This document shows, piece by piece, positions 52,002 to 62,322 of a DNA stretch of 64,000 nt (position 1 is its first letter; each line of letters starts with the position of its first letter). The translations under genes and the position numbers were made by a program. Location of the stretch: positions 558,001 through 622,000 of the forward strand of contig NZ_SAIS01000001.1 of the NCBI RefSeq assembly GCF_004360155.1. The letters are read 5' to 3'. The notes beneath the pieces are model-generated. The model did not search any database and was not told the origin of the DNA. It saw only the letters and a program-made list of their open reading frames with translations. Source of the stretch: Paraglaciecola marina (GTDB taxonomy: Bacteria > Pseudomonadota > Gammaproteobacteria > Enterobacterales > Alteromonadaceae).

Positions 52002-53048
52002 ATGAAACAGTGGATCTTTATAGGTCTGATAATATTGTGTCAGAGTTGTAGTGAGTCAGAGGTTGTTGAAGTAAAAGAAGAGCCGGTTGTGGTGCAAACT
52101 TTTACTGTGGTTGAGAAACCAAGTAATGATGCCTATGAATTTCCTGCTGTTGTTTCTGCTGTTAAAAATGTGGAGCTCAGATTTGAAGTGGCAGGACGCT
52201 TGATTGCTACGGATTTAGTGAAAGGTCGAAAAGTCGAAAAAGGTCAGGTATTAGCTCAAATTGATCCTGCTCCTTATGAGCGCAAAGTGAAAGATAGAGA
52301 AGCTAGACATGAGCTTGCCACTAATGACTTGAAACGTATTGAGACACTCTACAAAACTGGTGGCGTATCACCTAGTGCTTACGATAATGCCAAAACTCAA
52401 TTCGAAACTACCCTTTTAGACCTTAATAATGCCAAACAAGATCTGAGTTATACCGAAGTTACCGCACCATTTGATGGTTTTGTATCTGACAGATATGTTG
52501 AAAACGACAGTTATGTGCAAGTGGGCCTGTCTATAGCCACTATACAAGATCGTTCAAGTTTGTACTTTTCGTTTGATGTGCCAGAACGAGTAATGACCTT
52601 GAATCATGGCAATAAAGACGTTTTAGCAACGGCTCGTATCATAGGTGTCGAAGATCAAATCTATACTATTCATTACGTAGAGCACGAAGCTACACCTGAT
52701 CCTATTACTCAGACTTACAATGTTACCTTTGCTATCGATAACGCCAAAGAGACGTTATTTATTCCAGGATCTAGGGCAATGGTCACAATTGAAACTAAGG
52801 TTAGCAAAGCTAATGTTATTGCAGTGCCTGTATCGGCTGTATTTGGTGATAGTGAGTCGGGGTTTGCTGTGTGGTGGTTTGACGAAGCGCAGAGCAGAGT
52901 GACTAAAAAGACAGTTACTGTTAATGGAATTTTCGACAAATACGTTCTCATCGGTACTGGTTTAGCGGCAGGTGATAAAATTGTATCTGCGGGTGTGACT
53001 AATTTGCGAGATAACTTACTCGTTCGTGAGTATAAGGTAGCGCCATAA
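52002..53048 (+). CDS. RND efflux periplasmic adaptor (membrane-fusion lipoprotein)
   Basis: 348 residues from the ATG at 52002, with GGAG eight bases upstream; a longer frame from 51966 is unlikely. The N-terminus MKQWIFIGLIILCQSC is a lipoprotein signal. It has the biotinyl-lipoyl hairpin (VELRFEVAGRLIATDLVKGR then VEKGQVLAQIDPAPYE), a coiled-coil hairpin and a beta-barrel (GSRAMVTIETKV). It links the inner-membrane pump to an outer-membrane channel. Its stop shares one base with the RND start. No outer-membrane factor gene is adjacent. Confidence 0.93.
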   Translation: MKQWIFIGLIILCQSCSESEVVEVKEEPVVVQTFTVVEKPSNDAYEFPAVVSAVKNVELRFEVAGRLIATDLVKGRKVEKGQVLAQIDPAPYERKVKDREARHELATNDLKRIETLYKTGGVSPSAYDNAKTQFETTLLDLNNAKQDLSYTEVTAPFDGFVSDRYVENDSYVQVGLSIATIQDRSSLYFSFDVPERVMTLNHGNKDVLATARIIGVEDQIYTIHYVEHEATPDPITQTYNVTFAIDNAKETLFIPGSRAMVTIETKVSKANVIAVPVSAVFGDSESGFAVWWFDEAQSRVTKKTVTVNGIFDKYVLIGTGLAAGDKIVSAGVTNLRDNLLVREYKVAP

Positions 53049-56000
53049 TGGATATCGCTCGTTATTCACTTACTAGGCCCGTCAATATATGGTTGCTGGC
53101 CATAGTGTGTATTATCGGCGGCTTGATCGCCCTTGGAAGTATCGGTCGATTAGAAGATCCCGCTTTTACTATTAAACAATCAATGATAATGACCTATTAT
53201 CCTGGGGCGAATGCAGAGAAAGTTGAAAAAGAATTAACTGAACAAATTGAGATTGCGCTACAGAAAATGCCGCAGTTGAAACGTTTGGTTTCAACTAGTA
53301 AACCCGGTGTGTCGCAAATTAGAGTTGAAGTACTTTCAACATACGATACAGAAGAGTTACCCCAAATTTGGGATGAGCTGAGAAAGCGGCTACGAGACCT
53401 GCACTCCTCTTTACCAATTGGTACGTCTACGCCTTTGGTTATTGATGATTTTGGTGATGTGTATGGATTGTATTATGCGCTGACTGCACCAGACTTTTCT
53501 CCCTATCAAATTAGAGAGTTTTCTCGGGTTATTCGCAGAGAGTTACTGACTATTGATGGTGTAGCAAAAGTTGATGTTAATGGTATTTTAGAAGAAGAAA
53601 TTGTTGCTACTTTTGATACTTACCAAATAGCTGGGTTAGGTTTGTCGTTTCCTGATATTACGCAACTTTTAAACAATAATTTGCAACCTTTTACCGGTGG
53701 TAGGTTATTGGTGGAAGGTAAGCAAGTTAGGATTTCCTTAGCTGATTCTAAAAATAAAATAGATGAAATAGGAAATCTATCCATTGTTTTACCTGGAAAT
53801 AATGCGTCTATAAAGCTTCGAGATATTGCCGAAATTAGCATCCAGCCTCTAGAAATCCCTCAAAGTATCATGCGTTACAACGGCAAAGATGCTACTACAT
53901 TTGCAGTGTCAGCTAAGTTTGACGTAAATATTGTGGATGTTGGGAAAAAAGTAAATCAAAAGGTTGAAGAGCTAATGAAGTCTCTTCCTGCTGGCATAGT
54001 TGTTGAGCCTTTATATGACCAAGCGGGAATTGTAGAAGAGGCCGTAGATGGTTTCATTCTCAATCTAGAAGTGTCCGTGTTAGTCGTAACCTTAGCTTTA
54101 TGTATTTTTATGGGGTGGCGCTCCGGTGTAGTAGTTGGGGTAACCTTACTTATTACTGTACTTGGAACAGTATTATTGATGTGGCTTAGTGAGCTACGTT
54201 TACAACGTATATCCTTAGGGGCAATGGTTATTGCCATGGGGATGTTAGTGGATAATGCCATAGTGGTAGCCGAAGGTATGATGATGCGTATGGCCAAAGG
54301 TAAATCGGCTATGGAAGCGGCTAGTTTTATTGTGAAGCGAACCCAGTGGCCTTTATTGGGTGCTACCGTAATCGGCATTATGGCGTTTTCTGGAATTGGA
54401 TTATCAAATGATGCTACCGGCGAGTTTTTGTATTCACTTTATGCAGTGGTATTGATTTCCTTGTTACTTAGTTGGGTATTCGCGGTGACATTGACCCCAT
54501 TATTAGGCAAATATTTCTATAAAGTTGGCGAAGAAGTTACCACGGAGCCTAAGTTATCAGCTTTATCTAAGGGATATTTGAGCTTTTTAAAATTAGCCTT
54601 ACGTTTTAGATGGGTGAGCTTGGCAGTATTGATTATTATTACCATAACCGCTTACGCTAGTTTTGGAATGATAAAACAAGGTTTCTTCCCGCCTTCAAAT
54701 GCTCCGGTGTTTTTTATTAACTATTGGAGCCCACAAGACAGAGATATTCGGGAAACAGAAATTAATATGATAGAAGGTGAAAAAATCATATTAGCTGATG
54801 ACAGTGTTTCTTCGGTTGCTACTTTTGTGGGGCGCGGTGCTGAGCGATTTACCTTGTTGTATAGCCCTGAATTACCAAATGAAAGTTATGGCCTGTTTTT
54901 GGTAAGGGTTGAAAACGCAGAAGATATTCCAGCAACCGCCGAGGCGTTAACTAAAGAGCTACAGGCTGTAGATCCAGAGGGGCGTTATTATGTGAAGGTG
55001 ATTCAGTTTGGTCCTTCAGCAGAAGCTAAGTTGCAGGTTAGATTTTCGGGCCCTGATCCAGAAGTTTTACGAGACCTCGCAGCCCAAGCTAAGGATGTTT
55101 ACATTGATGATCCTTCTATTGGTAATGTTAGGGATAATTGGAGAGAGAAGGGCTTTATTCTAACCCCACAGTACGATGAAATTACTGCTGGTTTAGCCGG
55201 TGTATCAAGGTTAGATTTCTCAGAGGCAATTCAATTTGCTAGTAGTGGCTTACAAATTGGGCAATTGCAGTTTGGAGACTATTTGTATCCAATTATTGCT
55301 AAGATTCGCATGCAAACTGAACCTGAATTATCAGACATACAAAATAGTATGGTGTGGAGTAGCAGTCAAAGGCGATATATTCCGTTTCAACAGGTATCTA
55401 GTGGTATTAAGTATGAAAGCGAAGAGCTGTTAATTCAAAGAAGGGATCGGGTACGTACTATTAGTATATCCGCTGAGCCTGGTGCAAATGAAACTGCTGG
55501 TGCTGCATTTGCTAGAGTGAAACAGCAATTAGAAGACATTCCTTTGCCCGTTGGTTATTCATTAGAATATGGCGGCGAGTTTGAAACAGCAAACGAAGCA
55601 CAACAAGCTTTAGGTGCTGGTTTACCATTAGGGTTTTTGGTGATGTTCTTGATAAGTGTGGTCTTGTTTGGTCGGGTTAGGCAGCCTTTAATTATTTGGT
55701 TAATTGTACCCATGGCTATTGTGGGTGTGGTTGCTGGCTTATTAACTGCTGATATGCCCTTTGGCTTTATGTCTTTGTTAGGGTTTTTAAGTCTGTTTGG
55801 TATGTTGATCAAAAATGCGATTGTATTACTAGAAGAAATAGACCTGCAAATTGGAGAGGGCAAAGAGCCATTACATGGCTTGATTGAAGCCAGCGTGAGT
55901 CGTTTACGCCCAGTTGCTTTAGCCGCTATTACAACCATTTTAGGGGTGATGCCGTTGTTGTTTGACCCCTTCTTTGCTGATATGTCTGTGACGATAATGG

Positions 56001-56092
56001 GAGGCCTAGCCTTCGCAACACTATTAACTTTGGTTGCTGTGCCGGTATTTTATAGTTTGTTTTACCGGATACCTTTTAGGAAAGATTATTAA
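53048..56092 (+). CDS. RND efflux permease (AcrB/HAE-type)
   Basis: A 1014-residue inner-membrane pump with about 12 helices and two large periplasmic loops. It has the Gly-rich helix MVIAMGMLVDNAIVVAEGMM (with the acidic residue of the proton relay) and the start DIARYSLTRPVNIWLLAIV. It uses the proton gradient to extrude drugs or other toxic compounds. Length and plan are standard, and the start overlaps the adaptor stop by one base. It is the last gene of the TetR-controlled operon. Confidence 0.94.
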   Translation: MDIARYSLTRPVNIWLLAIVCIIGGLIALGSIGRLEDPAFTIKQSMIMTYYPGANAEKVEKELTEQIEIALQKMPQLKRLVSTSKPGVSQIRVEVLSTYDTEELPQIWDELRKRLRDLHSSLPIGTSTPLVIDDFGDVYGLYYALTAPDFSPYQIREFSRVIRRELLTIDGVAKVDVNGILEEEIVATFDTYQIAGLGLSFPDITQLLNNNLQPFTGGRLLVEGKQVRISLADSKNKIDEIGNLSIVLPGNNASIKLRDIAEISIQPLEIPQSIMRYNGKDATTFAVSAKFDVNIVDVGKKVNQKVEELMKSLPAGIVVEPLYDQAGIVEEAVDGFILNLEVSVLVVTLALCIFMGWRSGVVVGVTLLITVLGTVLLMWLSELRLQRISLGAMVIAMGMLVDNAIVVAEGMMMRMAKGKSAMEAASFIVKRTQWPLLGATVIGIMAFSGIGLSNDATGEFLYSLYAVVLISLLLSWVFAVTLTPLLGKYFYKVGEEVTTEPKLSALSKGYLSFLKLALRFRWVSLAVLIIITITAYASFGMIKQGFFPPSNAPVFFINYWSPQDRDIRETEINMIEGEKIILADDSVSSVATFVGRGAERFTLLYSPELPNESYGLFLVRVENAEDIPATAEALTKELQAVDPEGRYYVKVIQFGPSAEAKLQVRFSGPDPEVLRDLAAQAKDVYIDDPSIGNVRDNWREKGFILTPQYDEITAGLAGVSRLDFSEAIQFASSGLQIGQLQFGDYLYPIIAKIRMQTEPELSDIQNSMVWSSSQRRYIPFQQVSSGIKYESEELLIQRRDRVRTISISAEPGANETAGAAFARVKQQLEDIPLPVGYSLEYGGEFETANEAQQALGAGLPLGFLVMFLISVVLFGRVRQPLIIWLIVPMAIVGVVAGLLTADMPFGFMSLLGFLSLFGMLIKNAIVLLEEIDLQIGEGKEPLHGLIEASVSRLRPVALAAITTILGVMPLLFDPFFADMSVTIMGGLAFATLLTLVAVPVFYSLFYRIPFRKDY

Positions 56093-56181
56093 CAGCTAAA
56101 GATTATAATTGTTTTAAGATCCTTGGGCCGGAGTAAACTTTTCGATTTACTCTGGCCTGAGTTGTTTTATAACCTTGTGTT

Positions 56182-56810
56182 TTAATGGTTATTCTGAATG
56201 TTGAAATACACAATTTCGGACAGAGTTTTGGCCTGATTTAGCGCTGGAACGGCTCGTTTAAATAAGCTGTCAAAGTTGTCATCTAGTTCCATTTTTGCAT
56301 ATTGGTACACCATAACAAAGTCCATTAAATATAAATAATCTTCTAAAAATACCACTAATACACTGCGTAGAGCTAAACTGAAAATGTTGTAAAAAGCATT
56401 TTCGGTACAAGCAATCCACATGTGAGGTAACACTAAAAAGAATATTGCAAATGAACTATCAATAGACTGAGTAAGTTTCACTAACAACATTTCAAATCTT
56501 CTTTTTGGGTAGATATGCCTGAGCCCACTAAAAATAGTGGGCTAAGTATAATGAGGCCAGCCAATTCACCAATCCAAAAGGGTAACCAGATTTCAGATAC
56601 TTCTTGGATGGACATCATATCCGACACAATTAGTGCGCTTAAAACTAAGGTTGTGGCAATGAGTGCAGACACCGCTGCGATTAATAAGAAGCTAAGAATA
56701 GACTGGGGTAAAGTAAGCTGTTTTGTTTCAGTTAGCCAAAGTAGTAGTCGACTGCCTAAATAGGTAGGGAATGATATGGGCAAGCAACCTTGGATAACAT
56801 ATAAATTAGC
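56182..56810 (-). pseudogene. Degenerate MASE1-type membrane sensor fragment
   Basis: Two minus-strand frames, 56481-56810 and 56182-56490, together resemble the C-terminal half of a MASE1 membrane sensor domain. The first has VSEIWLPFWIGELAGLIILS, like the MASE1 W-x-x-WWLGD-x-x-G block; the second has FFLVLPHMWIACTENAFYNI. They are out of frame with each other. There is no start: the frame is closed by a stop at 56811-56813, and no signalling output domain follows the second part. So both ends are lost. It abuts the PEP-CTERM remnant. The MASE1 call rests on pattern only. Confidence 0.5.
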
Positions 56811-57023
56811 TCAGTTAATCTGATAATTACTATTGGTAAGTGCAGAACATTAACATTTAATTGGTCAGGCATTGATATGTTAAGAATAAATGACTCTGGT
56901 AATCATTTTGTTATGGATAACATGGTAATAAATGCTGGCGTTGAAGAAGTTCCTGAGCCAGCATCTATAGCAATTCTTGCATTAGGCTTATGTGGATTAG
57001 CATCACGACGTTTTAAAAAATAA
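56805..57023 (+). pseudogene. 3' remnant of a PEP-CTERM exported protein gene
   Basis: A plus-strand frame open from 56805 to a stop at 57021-57023. The protein ends with a PEP-CTERM tail: EEVPEPASIAILALGLCGLA followed by SRRFKK, i.e. Pro-Glu-Pro, a hydrophobic helix and an Arg-rich end. Before it TFNWSGIDMLRIND and NHFVMDNMVINAG match the last strands of typical PEP-CTERM proteins. The part before 56805 is missing, and an ATG at 56877 would give a 48-residue peptide only. PEP-CTERM proteins are processed by an exosortase; no exosortase gene is in the window. Confidence 0.7.
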
Positions 57024-57078
57024 CCAGTATTAAAGGTTAATAGTTTAAACGTTAATAACGTAATTAAACCGTTATTTT

Positions 57079-57111
57079 AAAGGGGTATCAATGTGATTTG
57101 ATACCCCTTTT
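57079..57111. terminator. Bidirectional terminator after PEP-CTERM remnant / TonB gene
   Basis: Arms AAAGGGGTATCAA (57079-57091) and TTGATACCCCTTT (57098-57110) with loop TGTGAT, followed by T. It lies 37 bases after the TonB receptor stop on the minus strand and 56 bases after the PEP-CTERM stop. Confidence 0.85.
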
Positions 57112-57147
57112 CTATGTAGTGCTTAAATTAAGTTTATGTTTTAGTTG

Positions 57148-59511
57148 TTAATTTCCAAAAGACATTGAGAAGTCTATACCTACAAACCTTGGCGGTCCTG
57201 CTACAAAGGTTGGGTTACCAAAACTGCCGCCTGTATTACCCGCGTCAACTAAATACTCTTTGTCGAACAAATTGCTAGCGTACAAACTCAGGTTCCAGCC
57301 ACTCTCTTGGTTAGCAATACCAATTCTAGCGTTAACTAAACTGATTGCGTCTTCACTGATATCTAAACCTGAAATAGGTGCATTATCTGGTTCAAAGTAT
57401 ATGTCTGAGCGATAACTGTATATCAAAGAGCCCGTCAAACTATAGTTGTCTGACAACTCTTGGTTATAAGACACTCCGGTACTTGCAGTCCATTCTGGTT
57501 GTAACCTAAAACGATTGCCGGCCAGTTCGCCATTGGCGCTATCGTCATCGATTGTGGCGTCTATGTAGGCTAAGTTTGCAAATACGTCAAAGTTATCACC
57601 CACTAGTGCTCTTACTTCAGACTCGAATCCAAAGTTTGTTGCAGAGCCAGCATTGGCAGTAAAGAAGTTACCTGCATCGTCTTGTTGAGTTACTTGGAAA
57701 TCAGAGTAGTCTTGATAATAGACAGATGCAGAGTAAGTAACAGTACGGTTTAGTGCTTGGCCTTTCACGCCTGTTTCTGCATTCCAGATAATCTCTGCAG
57801 GTACTAAGGTGACATCTGCTACAACATTGCCATCTTCATCTGTGGTAGAGCTTACATCTAAAACTTCTGAGCGACGGCCTTTTGAGATAGTTGCGTAGAT
57901 ATTGGTGTTGTCGCTTAGTTTATAAAGCATATTAAAGCGCGGTAACCAGTCGTTAAATTTATCTGTTGCTTCAAGTACTACACCATCGGTATTAACCACA
58001 GGTAGAAGCGGCCCAGGTGCGCCAATACTTGTTAGTATGAAGGAGTCTGGCGCAACTGAGCTATATCCACTGGTTTTATCTTCACTGATATAGCGAATAC
58101 CGGCTGTAAGCTCTAAATCTTGACTAACTGCATAAGTAAAATCTGCAAATACTGATAATGAATATGTCTCACCAAAATTACTGAATACCGCGGCATAAGG
58201 TATTTCAGTTAACGCGCCTTCTGTAAGTGCCGGTGTTAATTGATTTACAGAGCCATCTGCATTAATACAAGGTAGGCCAGTGCCTAATGCACCTAAACAG
58301 TTTAAATAAATCGACTCTTCTGTGCTAAAAGGTACGGCCTGACTTCCATCTTCGGTAAAGTAACTAATTCCAGCGATGGTGGTCAGCTTTTCACCTGAAT
58401 GTAGTAATCTAAATTCTTGGCTAAATTGGTCGCCTTGTGCATCTTCTGCAAATTCTAAAAACCATGCTTGGGTTCCGTCACCATCAAAAATCTCTAACGA
58501 GTCGAAACTACGAGTGGCTGATACTGATGTAAACGTGAGACTGTCAGATATTAACCATTCAACTGTTAGGTTAAGATCCTCTGTTGTGCGGTCTACGCCT
58601 AGTTTTTCAGCACCTAATACTTCAGCAGAGTAGGGGCTACCTGATAATTCAACGAAACTATAAGGACTAGTATCGCCACCTGTTGGTGCGTAAAGCCCAT
58701 TTTTAAAAGAGGTGCCAGAGTCTTGGTTTTCTTCATGGGTATAGGTTAAATCTGCAGTGATTGCTTCGTTAGGAGTGAATCTTAATGAAGCACGATAAGC
58801 TGTGCGCTCAATTGCATGCATGTCATCTTGCTGAGTACCATCAACAGATTGTGAACCTTCTTCACCTGCTATATTTTTAATGTAACCGTCACGTTCGCGG
58901 TAGCTAAATGCAAACCTGCCTTGAAGTGTATCGTTACCACCAGTTACGTAGCCTTTAACTTGCTTCGCTGCAAAGTTTCCTGCGCCTATGGTTACCGCTG
59001 CTGAAAAGTCTTCTTCTGGCTTGTTCGTAATGACGCTTAACGCACCCACTGAAGCCGCCGTGCCAAATAAAGTAGCTTGAGGGCCTTTAACTACTTCAAC
59101 CCTTTGTATGTCGAACATTTCAAAGTATGAACCACGTGAGCGAGAAATATCTGCACCATTGTAATAGATTGATACACGGGGAGAGGCTTGTGATGAGCCG
59201 CTATCTGAGGTGATACCGCGTATTACAAAGCCAGGGTTGTTTGGGCTTTGTTCTTGAATCACTAAGCCAGGAGTAATTTCAGATAATGTATCTAATTCAC
59301 CCACACCGATAGAGTCCAAAAAGTCACCATTGTAAGCACTAATACTGGCTGGAACATCTTGGATGGATTGCACTCGTTTTTGAGTTGTAACGGTTATTTG
59401 TTCTATTTGTTGGTCGCTGGCTTGTTGTGCATTTACTTGAACGCTCAGTGCTGCACTTATGAGTATGGACAATTTACTTAGTCTAGGTATGAGTGATTTT
59501 GTGTGTTTCAT
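57148..59511 (-). CDS. TonB-dependent receptor
   Basis: A 787-residue outer-membrane receptor. A signal peptide ends near residue 28 (LSVQVNA), then a TonB box-like IEQITVTTQKR, a plug (about 50-160, with VEVVKGPQATLFGTAASVGA) and a 22-strand barrel ending FVGIDFSMSFGN. It imports an unknown ligand. The closeness of the PL17 lyase gene (288 bases upstream on the same strand) suggests a carbohydrate-related or iron ligand, but the plug does not settle it. The terminator at 57079-57111 follows. Confidence 0.9.
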   Translation of the reverse strand: MKHTKSLIPRLSKLSILISAALSVQVNAQQASDQQIEQITVTTQKRVQSIQDVPASISAYNGDFLDSIGVGELDTLSEITPGLVIQEQSPNNPGFVIRGITSDSGSSQASPRVSIYYNGADISRSRGSYFEMFDIQRVEVVKGPQATLFGTAASVGALSVITNKPEEDFSAAVTIGAGNFAAKQVKGYVTGGNDTLQGRFAFSYRERDGYIKNIAGEEGSQSVDGTQQDDMHAIERTAYRASLRFTPNEAITADLTYTHEENQDSGTSFKNGLYAPTGGDTSPYSFVELSGSPYSAEVLGAEKLGVDRTTEDLNLTVEWLISDSLTFTSVSATRSFDSLEIFDGDGTQAWFLEFAEDAQGDQFSQEFRLLHSGEKLTTIAGISYFTEDGSQAVPFSTEESIYLNCLGALGTGLPCINADGSVNQLTPALTEGALTEIPYAAVFSNFGETYSLSVFADFTYAVSQDLELTAGIRYISEDKTSGYSSVAPDSFILTSIGAPGPLLPVVNTDGVVLEATDKFNDWLPRFNMLYKLSDNTNIYATISKGRRSEVLDVSSTTDEDGNVVADVTLVPAEIIWNAETGVKGQALNRTVTYSASVYYQDYSDFQVTQQDDAGNFFTANAGSATNFGFESEVRALVGDNFDVFANLAYIDATIDDDSANGELAGNRFRLQPEWTASTGVSYNQELSDNYSLTGSLIYSYRSDIYFEPDNAPISGLDISEDAISLVNARIGIANQESGWNLSLYASNLFDKEYLVDAGNTGGSFGNPTFVAGPPRFVGIDFSMSFGN

Positions 59512-59732
59512 TATTGTATTTCTCTATTTTTATAAAAGCGGTTTCCCCGAAGCAGGCCAAACTAAGAGTTTTATAAGACGATTCCATGACACTAAAATGA
59601 CATTATTGTGAATTCAATTGCTTTGTTAAGTGTTTGTTAATTAATAGGATTTCTTAATGAGTGGTTGACCAGCTGAGTTGCTAAACTAACTTCAACTGCT
59701 GTAGTGAGCAATTAATACTGAGATATATAAAT

Positions 59733-59769
59733 GAAAAGACCCTAATATCAGTGTTTGAAATTAGGGTCT
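59733..59769 (-). terminator. Terminator after the PL17 alginate lyase gene
   Basis: Arms AGACCCTAAT (59737-59746) and ATTAGGGTCT (59760-59769), followed on the minus strand by TTTTCAT. It lies 30 bases past the lyase stop. Confidence 0.75.
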
Positions 59770-59799
59770 GAAGTGATGTTTTCTATTTAAAGGAAGTTA

Positions 59800-62043
59800 C
59801 TACTTTGCGAAGTAATAAGCACCTTTCCAACGATAAGACTTACCATCAATTTTAAGTTTATGACTTTTAGACATGGATGGATTTTTGTTAGATAAAATGA
59901 AAATACTGGATTGTCCATTTACGTCATCAATAGATACGGCTGTGTACTTAGCGTCATCATGAATGACCTTAAGTTCCGCAACACTACTAGTAGAGTTTAC
60001 AGATAACTCTGATACTGGGCTGTAACTGCCGTGCGGCTCAATAATCGAGGCAAAAGTAGTGTTGTGACTACCTTTTCTACGGATCATGAAAGCGGCTTCT
60101 CGGCGCAGGTTAAAGTCAGGATCGTTGGCACCCATTCGGGTAAGTAACAATTCATCATTCTTATCTGTAGCAGCAGTTAGGGTGTAGTATTTGCCATTAC
60201 CTAACCATGAAAACTGCGTGCTATCAGATGCTGGTTTACCTTTACCCTCAAGATATAAATGCTGATAACCATTTTTTTCACCTAAAGGTTTCAAAACTTT
60301 AGGTGAGTCATACTTAAAGTTATCACTAAGTACTTGTCCCATGTAATAGAAAGGAAGGTCGTATTGATTTATCTCATCAGATTCTATTTTCATAATATCT
60401 AACAAATATGGCTTCTCAAAACCGTCAGTTTTAATAATTGCCATAGTTCTATGCATGTCTGTGCCGGGGTAAGCGTTGCTTTCAGTAGCACTGACAACTT
60501 GTACATTTTTGTTGGAGTCATCATAAAAATATAAGTCTGAATGATGTTGGCTAGCGATTTCATATTTGCCACCAAAATGCATCTCTTCATTTTGTGAGAT
60601 AGTGTTGTGGGCTATGGTAGTTTTAGCCCAAGTTTTATTCTCTTTTAAGTAATTACCGCCACCTTTTTGACCTATATTAACAAAACGAGCTAAGCCGTAG
60701 TCTTGTAACACTTCATCGCCTTTTTCATACAAAGAAAAAGATAGTTTGTCGTAATGTCCGTGACTTAAGCCTTGGGCTGCATATTTAAATACTAAGGTTA
60801 AGTCTTCATTGCCGTATCTTAAGACACCCACACCACCTTGATCACCGTTTTGGCCATCAGTTAGGTTAAGGGAGTTTTTAACGAAAGGTTGAGCTTTGCC
60901 ATCACGAATACCCATAGCTACAGCGAGGCCTGATTGGTCTAGTAGTACTTTATTTTGTTTTTCAGCAATACTTAGTAACTGTGGGTTTTTATCACCGTAC
61001 TGGTAGGCTATATCAACCGCTGTCACTAAAGCAGGGGTGAAGTACGACATACCTTTCTGACCGTCGTTTAATGGGAAGAATTCACCATCAGAATCTGTCA
61101 AATTTAAAAGTGCATCCACCCCTTTTAATAACACATTATCTTTATGTGAGAATACCTTCATTTCTGGTTTTACATTGTTCATGGCTAAACCAAAAATTAA
61201 GAATGGATACATAGCATAACGTTGGTAATAAGGGCCTTCGGTGTAATATCCATCAGGTGAGAAGGGGTCTTCTAAGTTAGCAATAAAGCCTTTCTTTTGC
61301 CCTTCAACTTTAATTGTACCGCCGTCATTGTCTACGCCGCCAATTGGTAGGCCGTCATCTTCGATGCCGTATAAAGCTCTGTCTAGTAACTCTTTGTCAT
61401 CCATTACTAGGGCAATCATTCCAACTGCGGCATTACCCCAAGTACTATGATTATGGACACGATTGTAAAATTTAGGATTCTCTAAAGAAATGTAATCTGC
61501 AAAGGGTCTAAATAAGTTGTTTTCTAGCTTGTCTCGCTCGTGCTCTGAAAGCGTGTCGTAAATTGCGTCATACGCTTGAGCCATATAAACCAACCAATTA
61601 CTGTCGTTCAGACATTGCCAGAATAACTTACCTCTAGCATAAGAACGCTCTTGCGGATGTACTGGTAAATTTTTGTACATGGCTTCGTATTGAAACAACA
61701 TGTCGCGAACATATTTGGCGTATTTGTCATCTTCTAATATTTGGTAAAGTGCGCCAGCTTTTTGAGCGATAAAAAAGTTTAATTTGTGTCTTTGGTGGGT
61801 ATAACCTCCTGAAAAGTCTTTTGGAATTGGGGTGTCGATGCCCGATGCAATTTCAGCGTCAACCTCTTCTTTTACGCTTTGTACTGACGCGTCAAATAAA
61901 GGTACGTTACCTAGGTTTTGTCTGACCTTTTCCATCCCGGCTTTGGTCATAATCAAGTTAGGATGTTCCTGCGACTGAACGGTAAGGGGGGTAGTCAGTG
62001 TCGCTGCCATTAACAATAGGGCAGAGATTTTCATTTTGCTCAT
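59800..62043 (-). CDS. PL17 oligo-alginate lyase (heparinase II/III fold)
   Basis: A 747-residue protein with a signal peptide (about 1-24, ending TVQSQ). The N-terminal alpha/alpha-toroid has the NH pair in VHNHSTWGNAAVGM (about 198-199) and the Tyr-rich DGYYTEGPYYQRYAMYP (264-280), which holds the proposed catalytic Tyr. The C-terminal heparinase II/III beta-sandwich begins with AAQGLSHGHYDKLSFSLY, a conserved metal/active-site block. This fits family PL17, exolytic lyases that cut alginate oligosaccharides to unsaturated monomers. It is probably periplasmic or lipid-free exported, and acts between the receptor-mediated uptake and monomer catabolism. Confidence 0.88.
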   Translation of the reverse strand: MSKMKISALLLMAATLTTPLTVQSQEHPNLIMTKAGMEKVRQNLGNVPLFDASVQSVKEEVDAEIASGIDTPIPKDFSGGYTHQRHKLNFFIAQKAGALYQILEDDKYAKYVRDMLFQYEAMYKNLPVHPQERSYARGKLFWQCLNDSNWLVYMAQAYDAIYDTLSEHERDKLENNLFRPFADYISLENPKFYNRVHNHSTWGNAAVGMIALVMDDKELLDRALYGIEDDGLPIGGVDNDGGTIKVEGQKKGFIANLEDPFSPDGYYTEGPYYQRYAMYPFLIFGLAMNNVKPEMKVFSHKDNVLLKGVDALLNLTDSDGEFFPLNDGQKGMSYFTPALVTAVDIAYQYGDKNPQLLSIAEKQNKVLLDQSGLAVAMGIRDGKAQPFVKNSLNLTDGQNGDQGGVGVLRYGNEDLTLVFKYAAQGLSHGHYDKLSFSLYEKGDEVLQDYGLARFVNIGQKGGGNYLKENKTWAKTTIAHNTISQNEEMHFGGKYEIASQHHSDLYFYDDSNKNVQVVSATESNAYPGTDMHRTMAIIKTDGFEKPYLLDIMKIESDEINQYDLPFYYMGQVLSDNFKYDSPKVLKPLGEKNGYQHLYLEGKGKPASDSTQFSWLGNGKYYTLTAATDKNDELLLTRMGANDPDFNLRREAAFMIRRKGSHNTTFASIIEPHGSYSPVSELSVNSTSSVAELKVIHDDAKYTAVSIDDVNGQSSIFILSNKNPSMSKSHKLKIDGKSYRWKGAYYFAK

Positions 62044-62248
62044 CAGCAGTAGCTCCGATTTTATTTAATGTAAGGTATTTTTCATTTTTTGGTTAGCCGA
62101 TAATGCATGGTTATCGTCTTAATGATTTTTATTAGTGATCCACCTATTAGATATTAAGTTGTTTAGGTTGGCAATGTAAGTGCTCGACTATACATGTTGA
62201 AACACCTCATAATCCTTATCCAAATAAAAACTTAACCTTGTATAAATG

Positions 62249-62274
62249 CTAACCCCAGCAATAGCTGGGGTTAG
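62249..62274 (-). terminator. Hairpin after the right-hand TonB receptor gene
   Basis: An 11-base perfect stem CTAACCCCAGC (62249-62259) / GCTGGGGTTAG (62264-62274) with loop AATA. It lies 48 bases past the receptor stop on the minus strand. The T tract after it is weak (CATTTATAC), so it may be a partial terminator before the lyase gene. Confidence 0.6.
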
Positions 62275-62322
62275 TTTAATACTTTTATGTTTTCACGTAT
62301 GTGTGAAAGTCATTATTACATC

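Noticed and set aside
56521-56543. Hairpin AGCCCACTA/TAGTGGGCT as a terminator
   Set aside because: It lies inside the MASE1-like frame and has no T run in either direction; probably a chance feature of the decaying gene.
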